From Phycisphaerales bacterium (GTDB lineage Bacteria > Planctomycetota > Phycisphaerae > Phycisphaerales > UBA1924), in assembly GCA_029260265.1 (NCBI GenBank), contig JAJDDO010000024.1:310001-374000 (forward strand): DNA of 64,000 nucleotides. The letters run 5' to 3'. A model generated the notes under the pieces. It was not told where the DNA came from and made no database searches. It worked only from the letters and a program-made list of their open reading frames with translations. The translations under genes were made by a program, and so were the position numbers. Each line of letters begins with the position of its first letter. Position 1 is the first letter of the stretch. This document shows positions 54,999 to 62,667 of the stretch, one piece after another.

Positions 54999-57155
54999 AT
55001 GCGAATCAGTTCGGTTGTGTGTGTTGTTGCGTGGTGTGTGATGGGGCTCGTTTGCCGATCGGCGATGGGGATCGAGCAGCGAGAGATCGAGGTTTCGGTG
55101 TCTTCGGGAGATGTGGTTGTTGAACCCGCAACTGATGCGGGCGGCGGCGGGGTGGTGCGCCCTGAGCATCGAGCGGTGTGGTCGCGGGTGATTGAGATAG
55201 AAGAAAGCGAGTGGGTGCGGCTCGGATTTGGCGAGACTGTGCTATCGGCGGGCAGCGAACTGAGCCGGGCGAGTTATCTCCGGGTGACCTCGGTGCTTGA
55301 TGGGCATCAGCAGTTTCTTGATCGGGAGGGGCTGGCGGAGTGGAGGGACACGACGGCGTACTTTAATGGCGCGTCGGTGCTCGTTGAGCTGATGGTTTCG
55401 CCCGGTGCAGACACGCGAGTGAACAAGGTTGAGATTGATATGGTGATGGCGTCGATGCCTCGGTTGGCGGGGCGGTCGCTCTGCGCGGATGATGATCGGG
55501 TGGTGTCGAGCGATCCGCGTGCGGGGCGGTTGATGCCGATTGAATGCACCGCGTGGTTGGTGGGCACGCAGGGGCGATGCATGATTACAGCGGGGCATTG
55601 TCAGCTTGGCAATGGGGGTGATGTGGTGCAGTTTAATGTGCCTTTGTCGAGTGTGACCGGCACGGCGATGCATCCTGGGCCGGAGGATCAGTATCCGGTT
55701 GATCCTGCTTCGATTCAAGACACGGGCGGGGCGAGTTCGCTGGGCAATGACTGGGGGGTCTTTGGGGTGTTTGATAATGCGAACACGGGGCTTTCGGCGT
55801 TGGCTGCGCAGGGTGCGAGTTATGAGCTTGCGACGCAGGCACCTGCGGTTGATGGTCGTTCAATCCGGATCACGGGGTATGGGCTGACGAGTGCGCCGGT
55901 TTCTGCGACATGGAATCTGGTGCAGAAGACGGATGCGGGGCCTTTGGTTGATTGGGTGAGCACGATCGTGACTTATGCTGCGGATTCGACGGGTGGTAAC
56001 TCTGGTGGGGCGGTGCTTGATGAGGTGACGGGGAAGGTCATCGCGATCCATACGAATGCGGGGTGCGATGGGATTGGGGGGAATCAGGGGTGCTCGGTGT
56101 TCAATACCGGGTTGCAGTCGGCGTTGGCGAACCCGCAGGGGATCTGCCGCCCGTTGGGGTTGGAGCTTGCGATCAAGGGTCAGCCGATCGGGCTGGTTGC
56201 TCCGGGCGGGGGTGATGTGGTTTCGGTGAGTGTGGGGGGAGGCGAGGGGATTGAGCCGACCGGGGCGGTGCGGATGATGCTTGATGTTGGTGCGGGGTTT
56301 GAGCCGATCGCGATGAGCGATGTTGGTGGTGGGGTGTATGAGGGTAAGTTTCCGGTGATTGAGTGCGCGGCTTTGATTCGGTATTTCTTTGAGGCGGATG
56401 GGGATGACGGGAGTCTTTGGACGCTACCGAATGACGGGGCGGTGGAGGCCTTTGATGCGGTTGCGGGCGATGATGACTTTGTGAGCGTTTTTGATTCGTA
56501 TCAGGAGGAGTCCGGGTGGGTTGTTTCGGACGCGGGGATTACGACGGGGTCGTGGGTGCGTGAGGTACCTGGGGACTTTGGTCGGAATGATCCGACGGCG
56601 GACTTTGATGGTTCGGGGGTTTGCTTTGTGACGGGCAACAGCTTGGGCGAGGATGTTGATTCGGGATCAACGGCGCTGCGTTCGCCGGCGTATGACCTTG
56701 TGGGGATTGATGGGCCGATGGTTGAGTTTGCCAGCTGGTTTTTCAATGACGACGGGGATGATGTGCTTCGGGTCGATTTTTCGGATGATGACGGGGCATC
56801 GTGGGTTGTTGTGGCGTCGATCGGCACGACAACGGGTTGGCATGAAGAGATGATTCCGGTGGCTCCATATGTGAAGATCACCGACCAGTTCCGGGTGCGG
56901 TTTGTTGTTGCTGATAGCCCGAACAACTCGGTGACGGAGGCGGCGGTGGATGCCTTTGCGATTACGGGATTGATTTGTAACCCGGCGTGCGCTGCGGATC
57001 TTGAGCCCGATGGGGTGCTGAACTTACAGGATGTGTTTGCATTCCTTAGTCTGTTCAATGCGGGCGATCCGCTGGCAGACTTTGTGCCCGATGGGATGTT
57101 GAACTTGCAGGACCTGTTCGAGTACTTGGAGTTCTACACCGCGGGCTGCCCGTGA
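54999..57155 (+). CDS. Secreted trypsin-like serine protease with C-terminal dockerin-like module
   Basis: 718 residues: signal peptide, then a chymotrypsin-fold protease with catalytic His in MITAGHCQ (near 199), Asp in NDWGVFGVFD (near 251) and Ser in TGGNSGGAVLDE (near 335). A middle beta-rich region follows, and the last 58 residues carry two dockerin-like repeats (DLEPDGVLNLQDVFAFLSLF and DFVPDGMLNLQDLFEYLEFY) ending in GCP. The Asp/Asn pattern suggests Ca binding. The partner of this anchor is not known. GGGAGG precedes ATG 54999. Confidence 0.9.
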   Translation: MRISSVVCVVAWCVMGLVCRSAMGIEQREIEVSVSSGDVVVEPATDAGGGGVVRPEHRAVWSRVIEIEESEWVRLGFGETVLSAGSELSRASYLRVTSVLDGHQQFLDREGLAEWRDTTAYFNGASVLVELMVSPGADTRVNKVEIDMVMASMPRLAGRSLCADDDRVVSSDPRAGRLMPIECTAWLVGTQGRCMITAGHCQLGNGGDVVQFNVPLSSVTGTAMHPGPEDQYPVDPASIQDTGGASSLGNDWGVFGVFDNANTGLSALAAQGASYELATQAPAVDGRSIRITGYGLTSAPVSATWNLVQKTDAGPLVDWVSTIVTYAADSTGGNSGGAVLDEVTGKVIAIHTNAGCDGIGGNQGCSVFNTGLQSALANPQGICRPLGLELAIKGQPIGLVAPGGGDVVSVSVGGGEGIEPTGAVRMMLDVGAGFEPIAMSDVGGGVYEGKFPVIECAALIRYFFEADGDDGSLWTLPNDGAVEAFDAVAGDDDFVSVFDSYQEESGWVVSDAGITTGSWVREVPGDFGRNDPTADFDGSGVCFVTGNSLGEDVDSGSTALRSPAYDLVGIDGPMVEFASWFFNDDGDDVLRVDFSDDDGASWVVVASIGTTTGWHEEMIPVAPYVKITDQFRVRFVVADSPNNSVTEAAVDAFAITGLICNPACAADLEPDGVLNLQDVFAFLSLFNAGDPLADFVPDGMLNLQDLFEYLEFYTAGCP

Positions 57156-57178
57156 TGGTGGGTCGCGGCTGCGGGGTT

Positions 57179-57808
57179 TTAGTCGACCGGATCGGCGGCG
57201 GATGAGAGCGCGTGGACGCGGTCGGCGAGGGCGTCTGCTTTGGGTTCATCGAGTTTGGCGCTGAAGCTGAGGTCGATGCGGGTGACGCCGAGGATATCGT
57301 TGAAGTTGTTTGTTTTTCTGGTGAGCATGGCGGGTGCGTTGCGGAGCGTGCCCCCGAGTGATTTTTTGCCGATTTTTTTGCTTGGCAAGAGGAATCCGGC
57401 GCCGTCGTAGACCCCGATTTGCCCATCGACGAGGATGATGTAGCGGACGGTTGCGTTTGCTGCGGTGGGCTCAATGGGGGTTTTGCCCGGCTTTGGGTTG
57501 AGGAAGAGGTGGACATGGACAATGGAGCCTGAGAGTGACTGCCAACTTTGATCGGATTGAAAAAAGTTTGTCAGGTCTTCGTCGGAGAGGTCGGTGAGGT
57601 AGATGTCAGCGGTGTTTTTATCTTCGGTTGAGTAGGCTCTGGTGGGCAGCTTGGCTTTGAAGAGTGTGGAAGTTGACTCGCTGGAGAGCGTTCCCGAGCC
57701 TCCTGAGCCGCCTGCACCGATGGTGGAGCATCCGCCGAGGGTGCAGAGGATGGCGAAAAGGGCGAGGATAGGGAGAACGAGCGTGGTTTGGTGCTGGTGG
57801 ATCTTCAT
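57179..57808 (-). CDS. Hypothetical lipoprotein
   Basis: 209 residues: lipoprotein signal (FAILCTLGGCST), Gly/Ser-rich linker, then a soluble domain with YLTDLSDEDLTNFF, HVHLFLNPKPGKTPI and NNFNDILGVTRIDLSFSA. No family recognised. Convergent with the protease gene and divergent from the Lys/Pro-rich protein gene. Confidence 0.75.
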   Translation of the reverse strand: MKIHQHQTTLVLPILALFAILCTLGGCSTIGAGGSGGSGTLSSESTSTLFKAKLPTRAYSTEDKNTADIYLTDLSDEDLTNFFQSDQSWQSLSGSIVHVHLFLNPKPGKTPIEPTAANATVRYIILVDGQIGVYDGAGFLLPSKKIGKKSLGGTLRNAPAMLTRKTNNFNDILGVTRIDLSFSAKLDEPKADALADRVHALSSAADPVD

Positions 57809-57814
57809 CGGTGC

Positions 57815-57820
57815 AGCATA
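57815..57820 (-). promoter_or_regulatory. -10 element TATGCT, probable leaderless start of the lipoprotein
   Basis: TATGCT, six bases, then ATG 57808. Confidence 0.55.
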
Positions 57821-57849
57821 GCCGGGCTCAGCCGATGTTGCCGAGTCCT

Positions 57850-57889
57850 GATGCAGCCGGATGCAGCCGGATGCAACCGGGTGCGTGGG
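57850..57889 (+). repeat. Tandem 10-bp repeats in a divergent promoter
   Basis: GATGCAGCCG twice, GATGCAACCG, then a decayed fourth copy (57880-57889). The 10-bp period places each copy on the same face of the helix, between the divergent genes at 57808 and 57922. It may be a protein-binding array. Confidence 0.7.
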
Positions 57890-57921
57890 ATCGGCGGATA
57901 AATACAGACAAGGAGCTTGAA

Positions 57922-59766
57922 ATGATGAGCAAGGCACCAATCAACTTCGTATCTCAGAACAGCCATGCGTTTGGGCGTGTGCGGGTCGGGGTCTTGCGGA
58001 CGGCGTGTGTTGCGGTTGCCTGCGTGGCGATGGTGGCATCGTCGGCGGGCGCGGGGGAAGCGCCTGAGAAGAAGTCGCCAACTCGAGCCAAGCAGCCGAC
58101 CAAGCAATCATCCAAGCAATCATCCAAGCAGCCAGCGAAGCAAGCGAAGCGGCAGTCGGCACGGCAGCCAACGAAGCAGGCGCGGAAGCAGCCGACGAGG
58201 CGTGCGACGCCGAAGCCTGCGGCTCGGCCATCGTCGAAGCAGACTCGTGAGCGGACGCGTCAACCAGTGAGCAAGCCTGCTGCCAGACCGGCCACGAGGC
58301 CAACGAGCAAGCCGACCACGAGTCCTTCTCGTCGTCCGGCAGCTCGACCCGCAAGCAAGCCGACGAGCAGCCCGGGTGCTCGTCCGTCGCGTCCGTCTGC
58401 CCGTCCGTCTGCGCGTCCTGCGAGCAAGCCGACCAGTACCCGCAGGCCGACTACGAGCACGGTGACCAAGGACTCGGCGAGTTCAACGACGCGGGCAAGA
58501 CCGCAGAGCACATCGCGGGTTCGCACCAAGCCAACCAGCACGACGCAGTCGGCGGTATCGGGCGCGAGTGATCGCGAATCGGTCGGTGGCCGGCGGACGG
58601 ATGGGCTTGTGAGCAAGAAGGGTGCGCATCGGCTTTCGGTCATGAAGGACAGTGCGAAGGTCAAGTCGATGACGAGCAGACCAACGGTTTCGGTGGGGCC
58701 TGGGCATTCTGGCGATGGGGTAGGTGTGGTGACGGTGGGTGAGGTGCCTGCGGGCTTTGCGCCTGAGAAGGCGGTCCTGCTCAAGCAGCGTGGGTACAAG
58801 TCGGGCGGTCTTGTTGGGCTCGATGGCGTTGATGTTGGTTCGGGCGCGGGGATGCCGGGCGATGATGGGTTTGATGAAGGCTTTGAGGACGGATTCGACG
58901 AGGGCTTTGATGATGGGTACGAGGATGGATATGACGATGGGTACGAGGACGGGTATGAGGATGAGCACGGGCATCATCACCATCACGGGCATTCGACGCA
59001 TGGGCACCATGTGGGGTGTTATTACTGCACGAATAGCTGGTATCTGGTGATTCGCGATTACAACGGGGATGGGTACCTTGATTATGCGTGCACCAACTCG
59101 TTCACGACGGTTTGGTACTACGGCGGATTCAATGGCTTTGGATACGGGTTTGGGTCTGGATGGGGGCAATACAGTTTCCGGTACTCGTTCTCGACTCGGT
59201 ATCGCGGGGGGTATGGGTATTACTCGCCTTACCAGTATCGTGGCCCGGTGTATGGGCCTGATCAGGAGTTCGTGGTTGAGGGTGAGCAGGCAGGCGATGA
59301 GATTGAGGAGGGGACTTATGAGCTCAGCCCGATCGAGGTTGCCAGGCTGTTTATGAGTGTTGGGGCGTTGGATGACGCGATCGTGGCGTATGGTTCGCAT
59401 CTCGATGAGTATCCTGATGATTGGTTCGCGATCCGTGAGCTTGGCATTGCCAAGATGCTTGAACATCAGTACTTAGATGGCGTTGCGTTGATTCATTATG
59501 CGTATTCTGGGTTGCCTGAGCTCGCGGGGGCACCGATCGAGATGGTGGTCTTTGAGGATTCAGAGGCGGTCTTGCGTGATTTGGTGCTCGATATGGTTCG
59601 TTGGGGGCACAAGAGCCCTTCTGCGGGTGCTTGGTTGACGGTGGGTGCGTTGATGCAGGCGCAGGGTCGTGAGCCCGTGGCGAGGAAGATGATCGATCGT
59701 GCTGCGGATCATGGATTGGATATCGAGATCGTGGATTCGATGTTCGATGAGCTTGATCGGTACTGA
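57922..59766 (+). CDS. Exported Lys/Arg/Pro-rich protein with Asp-Gly repeats and C-terminal helical domain
   Basis: 614 residues. Signal-type N-terminus (VAVACVAMVASSAGAGE), a basic low-complexity region (residues 55-230; KQSSKQPAKQAKRQ and RPSARPASKP units), a region with EGF/DGF/DGY repeats (about 313-345) leading to GHHHHHGH, a Tyr/Gly-rich stretch, then a TPR-like helical domain (about 470-614). AAGGAG precedes ATG 57922. No homologue recognised; an envelope or extracellular-matrix role is possible. Confidence 0.8.
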   Translation: MMSKAPINFVSQNSHAFGRVRVGVLRTACVAVACVAMVASSAGAGEAPEKKSPTRAKQPTKQSSKQSSKQPAKQAKRQSARQPTKQARKQPTRRATPKPAARPSSKQTRERTRQPVSKPAARPATRPTSKPTTSPSRRPAARPASKPTSSPGARPSRPSARPSARPASKPTSTRRPTTSTVTKDSASSTTRARPQSTSRVRTKPTSTTQSAVSGASDRESVGGRRTDGLVSKKGAHRLSVMKDSAKVKSMTSRPTVSVGPGHSGDGVGVVTVGEVPAGFAPEKAVLLKQRGYKSGGLVGLDGVDVGSGAGMPGDDGFDEGFEDGFDEGFDDGYEDGYDDGYEDGYEDEHGHHHHHGHSTHGHHVGCYYCTNSWYLVIRDYNGDGYLDYACTNSFTTVWYYGGFNGFGYGFGSGWGQYSFRYSFSTRYRGGYGYYSPYQYRGPVYGPDQEFVVEGEQAGDEIEEGTYELSPIEVARLFMSVGALDDAIVAYGSHLDEYPDDWFAIRELGIAKMLEHQYLDGVALIHYAYSGLPELAGAPIEMVVFEDSEAVLRDLVLDMVRWGHKSPSAGAWLTVGALMQAQGREPVARKMIDRAADHGLDIEIVDSMFDELDRY

Positions 59767-59992
59767 GCCGGCGAGGACCCCCTGTTTGGGGAAATGTTCA
59801 GATTGAGGCGATCCATGTCCTGCGGTTGACAGCAATTGCGTGGATGGTGGTGGAATCGCGGGTGCGCTCGGGCTAGAGTCTGGGCCCTGCTCACGGTATG
59901 CGCCGTGGGCGATTCATGTGAACCGTATAACCACCCGTTGGCTGTTTCTTAGGCCGAAACAGAGTTTCCTTCGGTTGGGAGGTGGAGATCAG
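59767..59992 (+). promoter_or_regulatory. Upstream region of rplK
   Basis: 226 bases with no gene. TTGACA at about 59826 and TAGAGT at about 59874 are candidate promoter elements, but their spacings do not fit one another, so I do not assign a promoter. GGGAGGTGGAG before the rplK ATG is the ribosome-binding site. Confidence 0.4.
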
Positions 59993-60418
59993 ATGGCCAA
60001 AGAACTACTTGAGAAGTTTAAGATTATGGCCCCGGGTGGTCAGGCAACGCCTGCGCCGCCTTTGGGACCTGTGCTTGGTGCCAAGGGTGTGAATCCTGGG
60101 CAGTTTATTCAGCAGTTTAATGCGGCGACTGGTGCGCTCAATGGCAAGGTTGTTGGTTGCATCATCACGGTGTACAACGACCGGACCTTTGAGTTTGAGA
60201 TCAAGTCGTCGCCTGCGAGTGTGTTGATCAAAGAGGCCGCGGGTATTGAGAAGGGTTCTGGCGAACCTCATACCAACAAGGTCGGGAAGATCACGATTGA
60301 GCAGTGCAAGAAGATTGCTGAAGAAAAGGGTGAGGATCTGAACGCGAGCTGCATCGATGCAGCGGCTCGGATCATCGCCGGCACAGCCCGCTCCATGGGC
60401 GTTGTGGTGGAGGGCTAA
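59993..60418 (+). CDS. rplK: 50S ribosomal protein L11
   Basis: 141 residues. Part of the GTPase-associated centre of the large subunit; contacts 23S rRNA and L10/L12. Conserved GGQATPAPPLGPVLGAKGVN at the N-terminus and the RNA-binding C-terminal domain with GTARSMGVVVEG. nusG and secE, the usual upstream neighbours, are absent. Confidence 0.97.
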   Translation: MAKELLEKFKIMAPGGQATPAPPLGPVLGAKGVNPGQFIQQFNAATGALNGKVVGCIITVYNDRTFEFEIKSSPASVLIKEAAGIEKGSGEPHTNKVGKITIEQCKKIAEEKGEDLNASCIDAAARIIAGTARSMGVVVEG

Positions 60419-60420
60419 TC

Positions 60421-61113
60421 ATGGGTATGTCAAAGACACAGAAAGAGAACGCGAAGTTTGTTCCTGCTCAAGCGGTTGAGGCGAACGAGGCAATCTCTAC
60501 ATTGAAGAAGTTTAAAACCGGCAAGTTTGACCAGACGGTTGAGGTTTGCATGCACCTTGGTGTTGATGTCAAGCACGCGGATCAGATGGTTCGTGGTGCG
60601 GTGTCGTTGCCTAAGGGTATTGGCAAGTCCAAGCGGGTCATTGCGTTCTGTAAGCCTGAGCATGCTCAGGCGGCGCTTGATGCGGGTGCCATCAAGGCCG
60701 GCGGTGCTGACCTTGCTGGTGATATCAGCAAGGGCTGGTTCGACTTTGATGTCGCGGTTGCATCGCCTGAGATGATGCGTGAGATTTCCAGTCTTGGTCG
60801 GGTGCTTGGTCCCAAGGGGCTGATGCCATCGCCGAAGAACGGGACGGTGACCCCGAAGGTTGCTGAGGCCGTGGGCGAGTTTGCTGCGGGCAAGGTTGAG
60901 TTCCGCGCTGACAAGGGCGGGAATGTGCATGGTGTGATCGGGAAGCTGAGTTTTTCTGAGGGTGACCTCTTGGAGAACTATAGTTTCTTTGTTGACACGA
61001 TTGTGAAGGCCCGGCCGTCGGCGGTTAAGGGCGAGTATGTCAAGAAAATCACAGTGAGCGGGACGATGACACCTGGTGTCCAGGTCGCGGTCGCTGCTGC
61101 AGAAGCAGAATAA
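60421..61113 (+). CDS. rplA: 50S ribosomal protein L1
   Basis: 230 residues. L1 stalk protein that helps the release of E-site tRNA and can repress its own mRNA. LGRVLGPKGLMPSPKNGTV is the diagnostic motif. GGAGG precedes ATG 60421, two bases after rplK, so it is translationally coupled. Confidence 0.97.
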   Translation: MGMSKTQKENAKFVPAQAVEANEAISTLKKFKTGKFDQTVEVCMHLGVDVKHADQMVRGAVSLPKGIGKSKRVIAFCKPEHAQAALDAGAIKAGGADLAGDISKGWFDFDVAVASPEMMREISSLGRVLGPKGLMPSPKNGTVTPKVAEAVGEFAAGKVEFRADKGGNVHGVIGKLSFSEGDLLENYSFFVDTIVKARPSAVKGEYVKKITVSGTMTPGVQVAVAAAEAE

Positions 61114-61127
61114 GGAGGGTCATCAAG

Positions 61128-61670
61128 ATGAGTAAGCCCGTCAAAGAAATGATGATCCGCGATTTCAAGAACCGATTGGGTGAGCATGAAGATGCGCTCG
61201 TGATTGGTCTTCGGGGGATCGGTTCAAACGATACCAATTCGATCCGCAAGGGTTTGGCCAAGAAGGAGATCAGCGTCACCGTGGTGCGCAATCGTCTGTT
61301 TGGTCAGGCTTTTGGCGATTCACCGCTTGCTGGGCTCTCTGAGGTGCTCAAGGGCGCTAGCGCGGTTGCTTATGGCGCCGAGTCGGTCGTTGAGGTTGCC
61401 CGTGAGGTTGTTGAGTTGGTGAAGCAGTTCCCGGAGATCGAGCTGAAGGGCGCGATTCTCGATGGGATGTTGTTTACCGGTGATAGCGGCGTGCGTGAGT
61501 TGAGTAAGTACCCAACTCGCGACGAGGCGATTGCGAAGGATGTTGCGTTGATCTTGGGCCCTGGACAGAAGCTTGTTGGTGCGATCAAGGGTCCGGGTTC
61601 CGGGCTTGCGGGCATCGTGAAGGCTCTGGAAGAGAAGCTCGAGAGCGGCGAAACGATCGCGAAGATTTGA
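61128..61670 (+). CDS. rplJ: 50S ribosomal protein L10
   Basis: 180 residues. Base of the L12 stalk: N-terminal rRNA-binding domain (MIRDFKNRLGEHEDALVIGLRG) and a C-terminal helix that binds L12 dimers (GIVKALEEKLESGETIAKI). No L10 leader precedes it; only 14 bases separate it from rplA. Confidence 0.96.
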   Translation: MSKPVKEMMIRDFKNRLGEHEDALVIGLRGIGSNDTNSIRKGLAKKEISVTVVRNRLFGQAFGDSPLAGLSEVLKGASAVAYGAESVVEVAREVVELVKQFPEIELKGAILDGMLFTGDSGVRELSKYPTRDEAIAKDVALILGPGQKLVGAIKGPGSGLAGIVKALEEKLESGETIAKI

Positions 61671-61846
61671 GTGTTTCCGTGGTGTGGGCGTTGCCCTCGC
61701 TTCGGTTTGCAAAGACAACCCGTTGTCATCTGACTGGCCCTGTACTCGAGCGATCGGGAAGGGTTAAAGCGTCGAACGGTTCGGCCCCTCTTGGATGAAC
61801 GAGTCTGCACACAGAGTTGTGCTTAATGAAACGAAGGAGTTGGACC
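61671..61846 (+). promoter_or_regulatory. Long rplJ-rplL spacer with hairpins
   Basis: 176 bases. Contains a perfect inverted repeat GACAAC-CC-GTTGTC (61714-61727) and a hairpin GCACA/TGTGC (61807-61822) just before the rplL ribosome-binding site GAAGGAG. Could control extra synthesis of L12 or RNA processing. Confidence 0.5.
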
Positions 61847-62251
61847 ATGTCCGACGAAGCAACAAAGACATTTGACGCAAAGATCTCCAAGCTCGGCGAC
61901 GAGCTTTCTGGGCTCACCCTCAAAGAGGCAGTGGACCTTGGTGATTACATGAAGGATACCTACGGCATCGAGGCTGCTGCCGGCGGCGCAGTTGTTATGG
62001 CCGGCCCTGCAGAGGGTGGCGGCGGTGGTGCTGAAGAACAGACCTCGTTCAATGTGCTCATCAAGAGCCCCGGTGCTGAGAAGATCAAGGTCATCAAGCT
62101 CGTTCGCGAGATTACTGGTCTTGGGCTGAAAGAGGCCAAGGCACTCGCTGAAGAGTCCGGCGGCAAGCTCAAAGAGGGCGTGTCGAAGGAAGAGGCAGAA
62201 GATTTCAAGACCCAGTTCGAAGAGATTGGTGCCGAGATCGAGATCGCCTGA
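61847..62251 (+). CDS. rplL: 50S ribosomal protein L7/L12
   Basis: 134 residues. N-terminal dimerisation domain, Gly/Glu-rich hinge ([10 protein letters not shown]) and C-terminal factor-binding domain ([21 protein letters not shown]). Present in several copies per ribosome and recruits translation factors. GAAGGAG precedes ATG 61847. Confidence 0.97.
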   Translation: MSDEATKTFDAKISKLGDELSGLTLKEAVDLGDYMKDTYGIEAAAGGAVVMAGPAEGGGGGAEEQTSFNVLIKSPGAEKIKVIKLVREITGLGLKEAKALAEESGGKLKEGVSKEEAEDFKTQFEEIGAEIEIA

Positions 62252-62667
62252 TCGAGATTTGTCCGTGCTCTGCCCGTCTTGGGTTGGATGCGCGGCATGA
62301 GATACGGGTGCCCTGCGGAAGCGTGGGGTACCCAATTTGGTGCTTGGGAACGCCGATCCTTGGCACAGAAGTTGGAAGTATTGATATTGTTCGCCCTGGC
62401 GCATGGTCGGCAGGTGTTTGGGGCGAGGATGTTTTGAGCGAAGTGTGTGGTTTTTCTGGGGATCGATGGGCTGGCTGAGCGGTTCCATATGATCGGTTGA
62501 CGCGCCATTTGGTACGGTTGGAAGGCGGTACCGGGTGGTCTTGTTATGCGCACGGGGCTAGAATCCCTATCGGCGTATTTCCCGGGGCAGACCCACATTT
62601 CATAGCATATATCCACACCGGAGCATGAACGCTTCTCGGTGTGTGATCAGACCGTCACGAGGTACTG
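62252..62667 (+). promoter_or_regulatory. Spacer between rplL and rpoB
   Basis: 416 bases without a gene. GGGTGCC followed by GGTACCC inverted repeats (62306-62333) belongs to the GGGTGCC repeat type. TAGAAT near 62561 may be a -10 for rpoB; no convincing -35. No obvious terminator follows rplL. Confidence 0.4.
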
